A DNA stretch of 10,980 nt, from NCBI GenBank assembly GCA_046729855.1, contig JBKPHM010000095.1, positions 1 to 10,980 on the forward strand. Reading direction: 5' to 3'. A program made the position numbers and the translations under genes. Each line of letters begins with the position of its first letter. Within the stretch, counting starts at the first letter, position 1. This DNA is from DATHSY01 sp046729855. GTDB taxonomy: Bacteria; Actinomycetota; UBA4738; HRBIN12. Below the pieces are notes generated by a model, which worked only from the letters and a program-made list of their open reading frames with translations, searched no databases and was not told where the DNA came from. Positions 6,020-10,980 of this stretch are shown piece by piece.

Positions 6020-6739
6020 TCACGCGCGCGTAGCGCGACGAAGCTCGGTCGCCTTGCGGCCGACGAGGATGCCCATCACGAAGACCCACGCCGAGATGAC
6101 CGTCGGGCCGATGATGGTCAAGATCAGGGAGGCGGTCGTGGGCCTGCCCGTGAACGCCTGGACGAGTCCGGCCGCGACCGAGCCGACGCCCGCGGCCGCC
6201 GCGACCCATCCGATCCACGCGGGATAGGTTCGGCTGAGCGCCGTCGCGAGCCCCAGCAGAATGAACGGCACACCGGCGAACGAGAGGTTGAACAGTCCGG
6301 CGAGCGCGAAGTTCAGCGTCTCGTTCGTGCTGACCAGGCTCAACGCAACCGCTCGTTCGGGGTCCGGCGCGGCCGCCCACTGGTCGGCCAGCTGCTTGGC
6401 ACCAACGCCGTCGAGGATCACGGTCGCGATGCCGAGCGTTACGCCGATCGTCGCCGCGTACATGCCAAACCGCGCGAGGGCTTCTGCGATGCCTCCAACG
6501 ATCGAGTGGCGGACGGCGACGAGCCCGCCGAGCATGCAGATGATCCCGATGATGATCACGACGTGGATCAGGGTCCAGGCGTCGCTGTCGGCGATCACAC
6601 GAGCGACGCCCTCGGGATCGTCTCGGGGCGTCACGGGGTGAAGGACGTTCCCCACCGCCGCCAGGAGAGCCCCGACGATGCCCGCGATGGAGCCGATGCG
6701 GAGCAGCCAATAGGTCTCTCCCGACGTGTCACTCACCAT
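6020..6739 (-). CDS. Six-TM integral membrane protein of unknown function
   Basis: A 239-residue inner-membrane protein with six clear hydrophobic segments (about 14-34, 56-76, 92-112, 142-165, 173-195, 203-226) and a basic C-terminal tail (GRKATELRRATRA) that should be cytoplasmic. The first loop, VLHPVTPRDDPEGVARVIADSDAW (32-55), and a loop with PDPERAVALSLVSTNETLNFAL (126-147) are the most polar parts. It recalls small actinobacterial membrane proteins of the DUF4386-like kind, but I would not assign it firmly. ATG 6739 has GAGGTG eight bases upstream, and that sequence overlaps the stop codon of an arginase-family remnant, so the two were probably once translationally coupled. It converges on the sigma-factor gene with 34 bp between the stops and no obvious terminator. 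Confidence 0.75.
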   Translation of the reverse strand: MVSDTSGETYWLLRIGSIAGIVGALLAAVGNVLHPVTPRDDPEGVARVIADSDAWTLIHVVIIIGIICMLGGLVAVRHSIVGGIAEALARFGMYAATIGVTLGIATVILDGVGAKQLADQWAAAPDPERAVALSLVSTNETLNFALAGLFNLSFAGVPFILLGLATALSRTYPAWIGWVAAAAGVGSVAAGLVQAFTGRPTTASLILTIIGPTVISAWVFVMGILVGRKATELRRATRA

Positions 6740-6745
6740 GATGCA

Positions 6746-6985
6746 TCACCTCGTTCGTCCGGCCGACCCGTTTGGGTCCGGAAGCGCCGCGAGGGCCACC
6801 ATGAGGCAGTCGACGATGCTCGGCAGGCACTCGCCCTCGGGGTCGAGCTCCGGGTTGTAGATCGTGACATCGAGCCCGATCGCGTTGCCGGTGTCAAGGA
6901 GTCGCGACAGGAGTTCCGCCAGTTGTGCGAAGTCCAGACCTCGATCCGTCTGCGAGACAGGCGCCAGTGATGAGGCTCCCGAGGA
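6746..6985 (-). pseudogene. C-terminal fragment of an arginase/agmatinase-family (ureohydrolase) gene
   Basis: In one clean minus-strand frame, 80 codons end in TGA 6746-6748. The end matches the C-terminus of arginase-family proteins: GLDFAQLAELLSRLL, then TGNAIGLDVTIYNPELDPEG and a final helix SIVDCLMVALAAL. In intact relatives this segment follows the manganese-binding Asp/His motifs. None of those metal motifs is present here, so the fragment cannot be an enzyme. An in-frame TGA (complement of 6986-6988) closes the frame on its 5' side, where the sequence turns into a dehydrogenase fragment. About three quarters of the usual 280-300 residues is lost. The stop lies six bases from the membrane-protein start, suggesting a former operon. 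Confidence 0.7.
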
Positions 6986-6989
6986 TCAA

Positions 6990-7212
6990 AACGCCGACGA
7001 CCCGACCGCGCCTCCCCGACCGCGGCAACGGTCTTGCCGGGGCCGGCCTCGGGCGGCGACGGCGCCGAACCCACCCGGTGCCGAGCACGTCGGAAGCGGC
7101 GAAGAAGCTCGGGATCAGGTCCTTAGGCGGCAGGTCGGAGGTGGCCACGAGGGTGCCGTCGGCGAGCGGAACGCGGGCCGCCGATCTCCTCGACGATGCC
7201 GGCGTACTCATG
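6990..7212 (-). pseudogene. Internal fragment of a zinc-dependent alcohol/formaldehyde-type dehydrogenase, multiply frameshifted
   Basis: Read from 7212 downwards, HEYAGIVEEIGG looks like the structural GHEYxGxVEEVG motif of medium-chain zinc dehydrogenases. Without a gap but in another frame comes ARVPLADGTLVATSDLPPKDLIPSFFAASDVLGTGW (codons about 7175-7071), the region before the Rossmann domain in glutathione-independent formaldehyde-type dehydrogenases. The coenzyme-binding part is then spread over two frames: FGAVAARGRP, GPGKTVAAVG and GGAVG, which together give the expected PGKTVAVVGDGAVG pattern. So at least three frame changes plus an internal deletion of about 60 residues (catalytic zinc loop and spacer) have occurred. 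Not functional. The family call rests on motif memory; the LADGTLVAT...DLIPS...SDVLGTGW run is the strongest part. Confidence 0.6.
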
Positions 7213-7616
7213 ACGACGCGTTCTGCTTCGTCACCGGCGAGCGGACGCGAAAGGGCATGAACCTGGCTGCCGACTCGCGATGCGCGATCGCGGCGAGCAG
7301 CCAGGGGCTCCCCGCCCTCGACATCGTCCTCGAAGGCGCGGCGAGGAAGATGACCGACGAGGCGGTGGTGCGACGCGTCGCCGACGCCTACGGCTCGGCG
7401 ATGCACTGGCCGCTTGAGGTGCGGGATGCGGCCGTCTATGGCCCGAACGCTCCGACCGCGGGCCCGCCACCGTACGCGGTCTGGGAGCTGCGACCCGCGG
7501 CGGTCGTCGGCCTCCCCGGTATCGCCGGCACGGAGGAGGGGAAGGGGCCGGCCGGCGCCTTTAGCCCCACACGCTGGCGGTTCGAGGCCGCGGGCCCGGA
7601 CGACGATAGGACGTAG
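7209..7616 (+). pseudogene. 5'-truncated PNPOx-fold (pyridoxamine phosphate oxidase family) gene
   Basis: From codon 7209 one clean frame of 135 codons ends in TAG 7616. It shows the later part of an actinobacterial PNPOx-like protein: HDDAFCFVTGERTRKGMNLAADSRCAIA, then ALDIVLEGAARKMTDEAVVRRVADAY, then WPLEVRDAAVYGPNAPTAGPPPYAVWEL and the terminal GAFSPTRWRFE, all family-typical. The first strand, with the usual RPDGRPHVTPV motif that helps bind the flavin, is missing. Left of 7209 the same frame gives unrelated Arg-rich sequence, and the opposite strand there encodes a dehydrogenase fragment starting within the same few bases. This is a sharp breakpoint, not gradual divergence. No start codon with a ribosome site is present; ATG 7257 could in principle start a shorter product. 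It is a distant relative of the intact PPOX gene at 11-424, not a duplicate. Confidence 0.75.
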
Positions 7617-7649
7617 CTTCACGCCTTGAGGCTGTATCGACCTTCTACC

Positions 7650-7741
7650 CCGGACGAAGGACATCGACTGCTTTCGTCCCTGTTCGTCCGGTTCCCCGGG
7701 CACCAGAGGGGCACCGACAAATGGGGACGTGCCCGATCCGG
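7650..7741. repeat. Nested inverted repeats, possible structured element or REP-like sequence
   Basis: Two overlapping hairpins can be drawn. The first pairs CCGGACGAA (7650-7658) with TTCGTCCGG (7683-7691) perfectly over nine bases around a 24-base loop. The second pairs CGGGCAC (7697-7703) with GTGCCCG (7729-7735) over seven bases, extended by a further CCGG/CCGG pairing across an internal loop (7688-7691 with 7738-7741). The CCGG at 7688 is shared, so the hairpins are mutually exclusive at their bases. The inner GACAAATGGGGACGTGCCC resembles the cores of REP-type palindromes found beside IS200-like transposases, but only one copy is seen here and no transposase. Confidence 0.4.
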
Positions 7742-7879
7742 TCAGGGGCGGCGATTGGAGAGGCACGCGGCCGGGAACGTTGAGCACGTGCACACGTCGG
7801 CGAAGGACCTCCATCGGGAGACGATCGAGGGCCTGTCGGTCACCGGAGTTGTGGCCGGCGCTAGCGTGGTTGTCTGAGC

Positions 7880-8218
7880 ATGTCGCTTCGGTCGCCCGAC
7901 GAAGCGTTCGAGACGGACGGGCTCCCGCCCGCCCCGGGAACGACCCGCTCGCCGCTCGCACGCGGCCGTCAGCCGTCCCGCCCGAGGGGTGAGAATCTCC
8001 CCCTCTGGCACGAGCCGACATCGCTCGAGCCCGAACCAGCACCGGAGTCCTTCGTCTACGTGCCGGTTCTGCGTTCAGCGGGGCCGCGGTGGTCAGCCCG
8101 GATCCGCGGCCTCGTCGGCCTGATAGCGCTTGTCGCGGCGGCGGCGCTCGTGCTCGCCATCGGGGCCTACCAGCTCGGGCAGGTCCTGAGCCAGGTGCTC
8201 CAACGGTTCATGGGCTAG
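7880..8218 (+). CDS. Small single-TM protein with a proline-rich N-terminus
   Basis: A hypothetical 112-residue protein. Residues 1-70 are polar and disordered-looking, rich in Pro, Arg, Ser and Glu. Residues 78-98 (GLVGLIALVAAAALVLAIGAY) form one strong transmembrane helix, with basic WSARIR just before it, and a short amphipathic tail QLGQVLSQVLQRFMG follows. By the positive-inside rule the long N-terminal part should be cytoplasmic. No Shine-Dalgarno precedes ATG 7880; TAGCGT (7862-7867) could be a -10 box with a short leader. The hydrophobic helix in this frame and the exact stop at the edge of the next gene argue that it is real, but no family is recognised. Its TAG overlaps the stop of the convergent methyltransferase. 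Confidence 0.5.
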   Translation: MSLRSPDEAFETDGLPPAPGTTRSPLARGRQPSRPRGENLPLWHEPTSLEPEPAPESFVYVPVLRSAGPRWSARIRGLVGLIALVAAAALVLAIGAYQLGQVLSQVLQRFMG

Positions 8219-8946
8219 CGAGCCGACGCCGCCGCGAGGAGCGTAAGGCCGCTATCTGACCGGCGGGCGACCCGCTCCGACAGATCCGAGAGCGGCTTGC
8301 CGAAGAGACGCAGCGAAAGATATCCGGCCGCCTTGACGGGCAGCAGTGGCAGGGGAAGGTCATCGAGGAGCCAGGAGGCCCGAACCAGGCTGAGCGTCAC
8401 CGGCGTGGTGAGGATGTACCGCCATCGGTCGAGCCTGAATCCCGCCTCGTCCAGCTTCCTTCGAAGCACGCCAACGGAATAGAAGGTCTTCACGTCGTAC
8501 CGGCGACTGTGGATCTGGCGTTCGACGTCTCGGATCTCGGGATTCGTCAGGCTGTCGGCCGAGAGCACCAGGACACCGCGTGGCGCGAGAACGCGCCGCA
8601 AGTTGGCGAGAACGAGGTCGTCGCGCAGGAAGTGCTCGATCACGCAGAAGCTGATGGCCTTGTCGAAGGACGCGTCGTCGAACGACAAGGTCTCCGCGTT
8701 CATCGCGTGGAAGTCGATCGGCAGGCCTCGATGACGCCTGCGCGCGATCGCCAACCGATGCTCGTTCACGTCGACGCCGGTGACGAAGGCGCCACGCCTG
8801 GCGATCGCCGCGGTGTTGTATCCATCGCCACAGCCGACATCGAGCACCCGTTCCCCCCGCCGCGGCGCCAGCCAGTCGATCAGCGTGCGGCACTCCTCGA
8901 TGCGGCGGATATTCCATCGGTTCAGGACGGTGTCACCAAGCACCAT
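8215..8946 (-). CDS. Class I SAM-dependent methyltransferase
   Basis: A 243-residue cytosolic methyltransferase of the Methyltransf_11/25 type. SAM-binding motif I is VLDVGCGDGYN (34-44), the acidic ribose-binding residue after strand 2 is in TGVDVNE (56-62), DAETL-like NAETLSFDDASFD (83-95) contacts the adenine, and motif post-II is KAISFCVIEHFLRDD (96-110) with the common EH pair. LRRVLAPRGVLVLSAD (116-131) is motif III. The C-terminal part (150-243) with YSVGVLRRKLDEAGF is the usual substrate lid, followed by a hydrophobic LPLPLLPVKAAGYLSLRLFG (197-216) that may touch the membrane or a lipid substrate. Substrate unknown. ATG 8946 is preceded by AAGGA at proper distance. No co-oriented partner; promoter sought in the spacer to its right. 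Confidence 0.9.
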   Translation of the reverse strand: MVLGDTVLNRWNIRRIEECRTLIDWLAPRRGERVLDVGCGDGYNTAAIARRGAFVTGVDVNEHRLAIARRRHRGLPIDFHAMNAETLSFDDASFDKAISFCVIEHFLRDDLVLANLRRVLAPRGVLVLSADSLTNPEIRDVERQIHSRRYDVKTFYSVGVLRRKLDEAGFRLDRWRYILTTPVTLSLVRASWLLDDLPLPLLPVKAAGYLSLRLFGKPLSDLSERVARRSDSGLTLLAAASAR

Positions 8947-8960
8947 CTCGTCCTTGCGAT

Positions 8961-8993
8961 CGCGATCCCGCGTAGTCCGTCACCGCGATCCCG
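8961..8993. repeat. Direct repeat of CGCGATCCCG in the methyltransferase upstream region
   Basis: CGCGATCCCG occurs at 8961-8970 and again at 8984-8993, a 23-bp period close to two helical turns, 15-47 bp upstream of the methyltransferase start. Such an arrangement suits two regulator subunits on the same DNA face, but in GC-rich DNA a chance repeat of ten bases is possible. Confidence 0.3.
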
Positions 8994-9097
8994 ACATCCA
9001 CGGTCAGGCGCGCGAAGCATCGAACGATCCTAGGACCTGGCGCCGCGCGGCGCGTCTCCTCCCGTAACGTCCATCCCAGCTGCCGGCTCGCTGATAG

Positions 9098-9295
9098 GCG
9101 CGCACCACGGCACCGATCTACGCAAGTCCCTTCCGCCTCACCGTTGGCGTGAGTCCCTTCTCATCCAATCATTCCGAGATGTTCGGCCGGCTGATCGCGA
9201 AGCTCGGAGGGGAGACCGACGCGCTCGAGGCTTCGATGGACTGCGTGCCGGCGCCACTGGTCGACGCCCGTGTATTAATCCTGCAACCCTCTTGA
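9098..9295 (+). other. Orphan coding-like stretch, possibly a gene fragment
   Basis: The frame is open from just after TGATAG (9092-9097) to TGA 9293-9295, with an ATG at 9179 giving a 38-residue product. The wider translation (YASPFRLTVGVSPF, SEMFGRLIAKLGGETDAL, VDARVLILQPS) has an ordinary helix and strand composition with low Arg and Pro, unlike chance frames nearby. No Shine-Dalgarno precedes the ATG. I do not recognise a family. It may be the relic of a longer gene. Confidence 0.25.
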
Positions 9296-9306
9296 CGGGG
9301 TGCGGG
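9280..9306 (-). terminator. Terminator-like hairpin after the amidohydrolase gene
   Basis: On the minus strand CCCGCACCCC-GTCAAGA-GGGTTGCAGG folds into a ten-position stem with one or two imperfect pairs and a seven-base loop, starting 11 bases after the amidohydrolase stop. The sequence after it, ATTAATACACGG, is A/T-rich but has no proper U-tract, so efficiency is uncertain. Confidence 0.4.
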
Positions 9307-9317
9307 ATTCCACGGCT

Positions 9318-10535
9318 TCAGCCCTGAGATCCGGCCACCCGCACGCCGTCCTCGTAAACTGCCTCGATTCGATCGGCGAGCTTCTCTAAGTCGAGGGGGT
9401 CGCCATCGATCACGACGAGGTCCGCCCTTTTTCCGGGCTCTACGGTCCCCAGCTCGTCCTGAAGGCCCATGAGCTCCGCGGCGCTCTTAGTGGAAGCGAC
9501 GAGCACTTGCTCGGGCGACATTCCCCCAGCCGCCATCATCGAGAGCTCCCTAAGGTTTTGCCCGTGCGGGGTGACCGCGCTGTCGGTACCCATGGCAATC
9601 CTTACACCCGCCTTCACGGCCATCCTGAAGGACTCCGCATGGGCGGCGACGACGTCCTTCGCCTTTTGAACGGACGCCTCTGGAATCTGGGCGCCAGCCT
9701 CCGCCGCGTCGATCACCCCTCGAGGCGCGACGAGCGTCGGGACGAGCCACGTGCCGCGCTCGATCATCATCTGCACCGTTTCCTCCTCCAGGAATACGCC
9801 GTGGTCGATCGAGCGGACCCCGGCACGGATGGCCTGCTTGATCCCCAGGTTCGACTGGGCGTGCGCCATCACCCACCGCCCAGCAGCGGCTGCCTCCTCG
9901 ACCAGTGTCTCCAGCTCCCGCATCCTGAAGTGGGCGTGCCTCGGGTCATCGCGTGGAGAAAGGACTCCGCCGGATACCGCGACCTTAAGAACGTCCGCGC
10001 CGTCCCTTATCAGCTCGCGCACCTTGACGCGCATCTCCTCGGCGCCATTCACGATCGACTCGGGCGAACCCGGGTAGACGGGGAAGAACGCCCCGGCTTC
10101 TGCTCCCGATGGAAGCCAGGGGTCCGCGTGGCCGCCCGTCTGGGAGATCATCCTTATTGAGATCTGCATCCTGGGTCCCGAGATCAGGCCCTGCTCGAGG
10201 GCAGTCTTCAAACCCAGGTCTGCGCCACCGGCGTCGCGGATGGTCGTTATCCCAACCTCGAGTGTCTTTCGTAGGTTGTGCATAGCCTCGAAGAAGCGGA
10301 GCGAGAAAGGGCTCTGCAGATGCCGCCAGAAATCGACGTGGCTGAGCATGACGTGGGTGTGGCAATCGAACAGCCCGGGAAGCAAGTGCCTGCCGGATAC
10401 ATCAACCCGCTCGTCGCCGTCGAGGCCAAGGCCGACCTCGACGAACCGACCGTCTTCTACGATCACGTCGGCCCGTGCGGGATGCGCGCCCGTCCCGTCG
10501 AACAAGATCCCACCCTCAAACAGCGTCCGCGTCAT
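9318..10535 (-). CDS. Metal-dependent amidohydrolase (Xaa-Pro dipeptidase/imidazolonepropionase-like)
   Basis: A 405-residue binuclear-metal hydrolase of the amidohydrolase superfamily, close to the cd01299-type enzymes that cleave prolyl or N-acyl amino-acid derivatives. A small beta-sandwich formed by both ends (LFEGGILFDGTG at 5-16 and LGTVEPGKRADLVVIDGDPL at 362-381) surrounds a TIM barrel. Metal ligands are all visible: His59 and His61 in FDCHTHVM, Lys184 (carboxylated) in ADVLKVAVSGG, His225 in MAHAQS, His245 in SIDHGVF and Asp318 in GTDSAV. TGGHAD (133-138) is a conserved substrate-side motif. No signal peptide, so cytosolic. Length is normal. ATG 10535 follows GGTGAGGAA, placing a purine run almost against the start. 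Monocistronic, divergent from the cyclase-type regulator gene. Exact substrate cannot be read from sequence. Confidence 0.92.
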   Translation of the reverse strand: MTRTLFEGGILFDGTGAHPARADVIVEDGRFVEVGLGLDGDERVDVSGRHLLPGLFDCHTHVMLSHVDFWRHLQSPFSLRFFEAMHNLRKTLEVGITTIRDAGGADLGLKTALEQGLISGPRMQISIRMISQTGGHADPWLPSGAEAGAFFPVYPGSPESIVNGAEEMRVKVRELIRDGADVLKVAVSGGVLSPRDDPRHAHFRMRELETLVEEAAAAGRWVMAHAQSNLGIKQAIRAGVRSIDHGVFLEEETVQMMIERGTWLVPTLVAPRGVIDAAEAGAQIPEASVQKAKDVVAAHAESFRMAVKAGVRIAMGTDSAVTPHGQNLRELSMMAAGGMSPEQVLVASTKSAAELMGLQDELGTVEPGKRADLVVIDGDPLDLEKLADRIEAVYEDGVRVAGSQG

Positions 10536-10670
10536 TTCCTCACCCCCCGGTCTCGGGCTCCACGCGGGCCGGCGCCGTGGTGAACTGTACAGGCGAATGA
10601 ATCCACGCCGCGTTCGGGCGCGATGAGGCGGTAACCGATCCGTGGCGGAGCTCGTGAATCCTCGGGCTTC

Positions 10671-10676
10671 TACGAT
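10671..10676 (+). promoter_or_regulatory. Possible -10 box (TACGAT) of a leaderless promoter
   Basis: TACGAT fits the actinobacterial TANNNT -10 pattern and ends six bases before ATG 10683, the spacing expected for a leaderless transcript. No Shine-Dalgarno is present before that ATG. A convincing -35 hexamer was not found. Confidence 0.35.
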
Positions 10677-10682
10677 GAACAG

Positions 10683-10980
10683 ATGCCGTCCGGCCCGGAC
10701 AGGTCGCTATCCGCCGCGGAGCTCGCCGTGCGGCAGGGAGCAGCGAGGATCGTCGTCGGTTCGTCGAGCTCGGGATCCTGGAGCCCAAGGGCAACGTGTT
10801 CCGACCTCCGACCCGAGCCCGCTCTCCGTCTCACGGTGGAACAGGCCGCTCGCGAGCTGGACGTGCCGATGAGCTTGATTGATCGTGCCTACACGGTCTG
10901 GCCGAAACGACGACCTCGAGATCTCGCGATCGTGGCCGAGGCGCACACCGCCCTCGGACGGGACGAGGAACACCGACCCA
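10683..10980 (+). pseudogene. 5' part of a gene with a MerR-like N-terminal domain (as in class III cyclase proteins), apparently frameshifted; runs off the edge
   Basis: The frame from ATG 10683 stays open to the window edge. It begins MPSGPDRSLSAAELAVRQGA, the first helix-turn-helix of a MerR-like domain, but then becomes Ser-rich. From 10745 to about 10813 the next part of the domain is in another frame: EDRRRFVELGILEPKGNVFRPP. The first frame resumes at 10824 with LRLTVEQAARELDVPMSLIDRA. Read together this is the winged-helix domain found at the N-terminus of many actinobacterial adenylate/guanylate cyclase-like proteins (ELGIL...GNVFRPPD..RVRLTVALEQAGI). One base appears lost near 10743 and a compensating change lies near 10812-10820. 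Either the gene is decaying or there are two sequence errors. The catalytic part, if any, is outside the window, so a plain MerR regulator cannot be excluded. Confidence 0.5.

Larger units (their letters stand above)
8947..9317. other. 371-bp spacer between two minus-strand genes
   Basis: Contains the upstream region of the methyltransferase with a duplicated 10-mer (8961-8993), a perfect 14-bp palindrome GCGCCGCGCGGCGC (9040-9053), an orphan coding-like stretch (9098-9295) and a terminator-like hairpin for the amidohydrolase (9280-9306). No complete gene is evident. Two stop codons at 9092-9097 bound the coding-like stretch on the left. Confidence 0.45.

Noticed and set aside
5841..6710. Minus-strand frame of 289 residues overlapping the six-TM gene
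   Set aside because: Out-of-frame, Arg/His-rich shadow; the six-TM frame has hydrophobic segments and a ribosome site.
6894..8042. A 382-residue minus-strand open frame
   Set aside because: It crosses three unrelated pieces and lies antisense to the clean PNPOx fragment. Only a short part (about 7071-7175) matches a known family, the dehydrogenase fragment. The rest is chance open frame in GC-rich DNA.
9040..9053. Perfect palindrome GCGCCGCGCGGCGC as a terminator
   Set aside because: No T-tract follows on either strand, it has no loop, and it is upstream of the methyltransferase rather than at a gene end. Pure G/C palindromes of this size can arise by chance here.
1..10980. CRISPR array, rRNA/tRNA genes, intact insertion sequence, toxin-antitoxin or biosynthetic cluster
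   Set aside because: No regularly spaced repeats, RNA-gene folds, transposase motifs or matching gene pairs were seen.

Overview
The window is GC-rich throughout, with GTG as well as ATG starts, at least two possible leaderless promoters, and gene families typical of Actinomycetota: PPOX/F420-type split barrels, a SnoaL-extended ECF sigma factor of the SigX5 type, DUF899, and a MerR-like domain of the kind fused to class III cyclases. A soil actinobacterium, possibly from the Thermoleophilia, fits best. That placement is inferred from gene content only.

Layout. 11-424 (-) is a small PPOX-class oxidoreductase with a probable leaderless promoter. 425-921 is a long spacer with no recognisable gene; it holds a 17-bp palindrome ahead of an intact 14-TM DHA2-type MFS exporter (922-2340, +). 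The exporter ends in an intrinsic terminator whose stem closely resembles that palindrome. 2444-3108 (+) holds remains of a TolB/PD40 beta-propeller gene, lacking a start and frameshifted, followed by an unassigned coding tail. 3126-4693 (-) is a tight two-gene operon: a short-chain dehydrogenase (SDR) and a DUF899 thioredoxin-fold protein, both lacking the usual catalytic residues of their families. Divergent from it is an ECF sigma factor with a C-terminal SnoaL domain (4987-5985, +). It converges on a six-TM membrane protein (6020-6739, -).

6746-7616 is a mosaic of gene fragments: the C-terminus of an arginase-family protein (-), the middle of a zinc alcohol dehydrogenase with several frameshifts (-), and the C-terminal two thirds of a PNPOx-fold protein (+) joined head to head to it. 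A patch of nested inverted repeats follows (7650-7741). Then come a small single-TM protein (7880-8218, +) and a convergent SAM methyltransferase (8215-8946, -), whose stop codons overlap on a shared CTAG. After a 371-bp spacer comes an intact metal-dependent amidohydrolase (9318-10535, -). Divergent from it, a MerR-like domain gene with two compensating frameshifts runs off the right edge.

The clearest working unit is the sigma factor with its divergent SDR-DUF899 operon. ECF factors with SnoaL tails are known to sit beside oxidoreductase or epimerase genes that they control. The other genes look independent. No CRISPR array, tRNA or rRNA, intact mobile element, or clearly new defence or biosynthetic system was found. 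The most unusual aspects are the catalytically degenerate SDR-DUF899 pair, the look-alike palindromes around the exporter, and the fragment graveyard. Frameshifts are confined to the fragments while about 6.5 kb of other genes are clean, which favours real gene decay over poor sequence.
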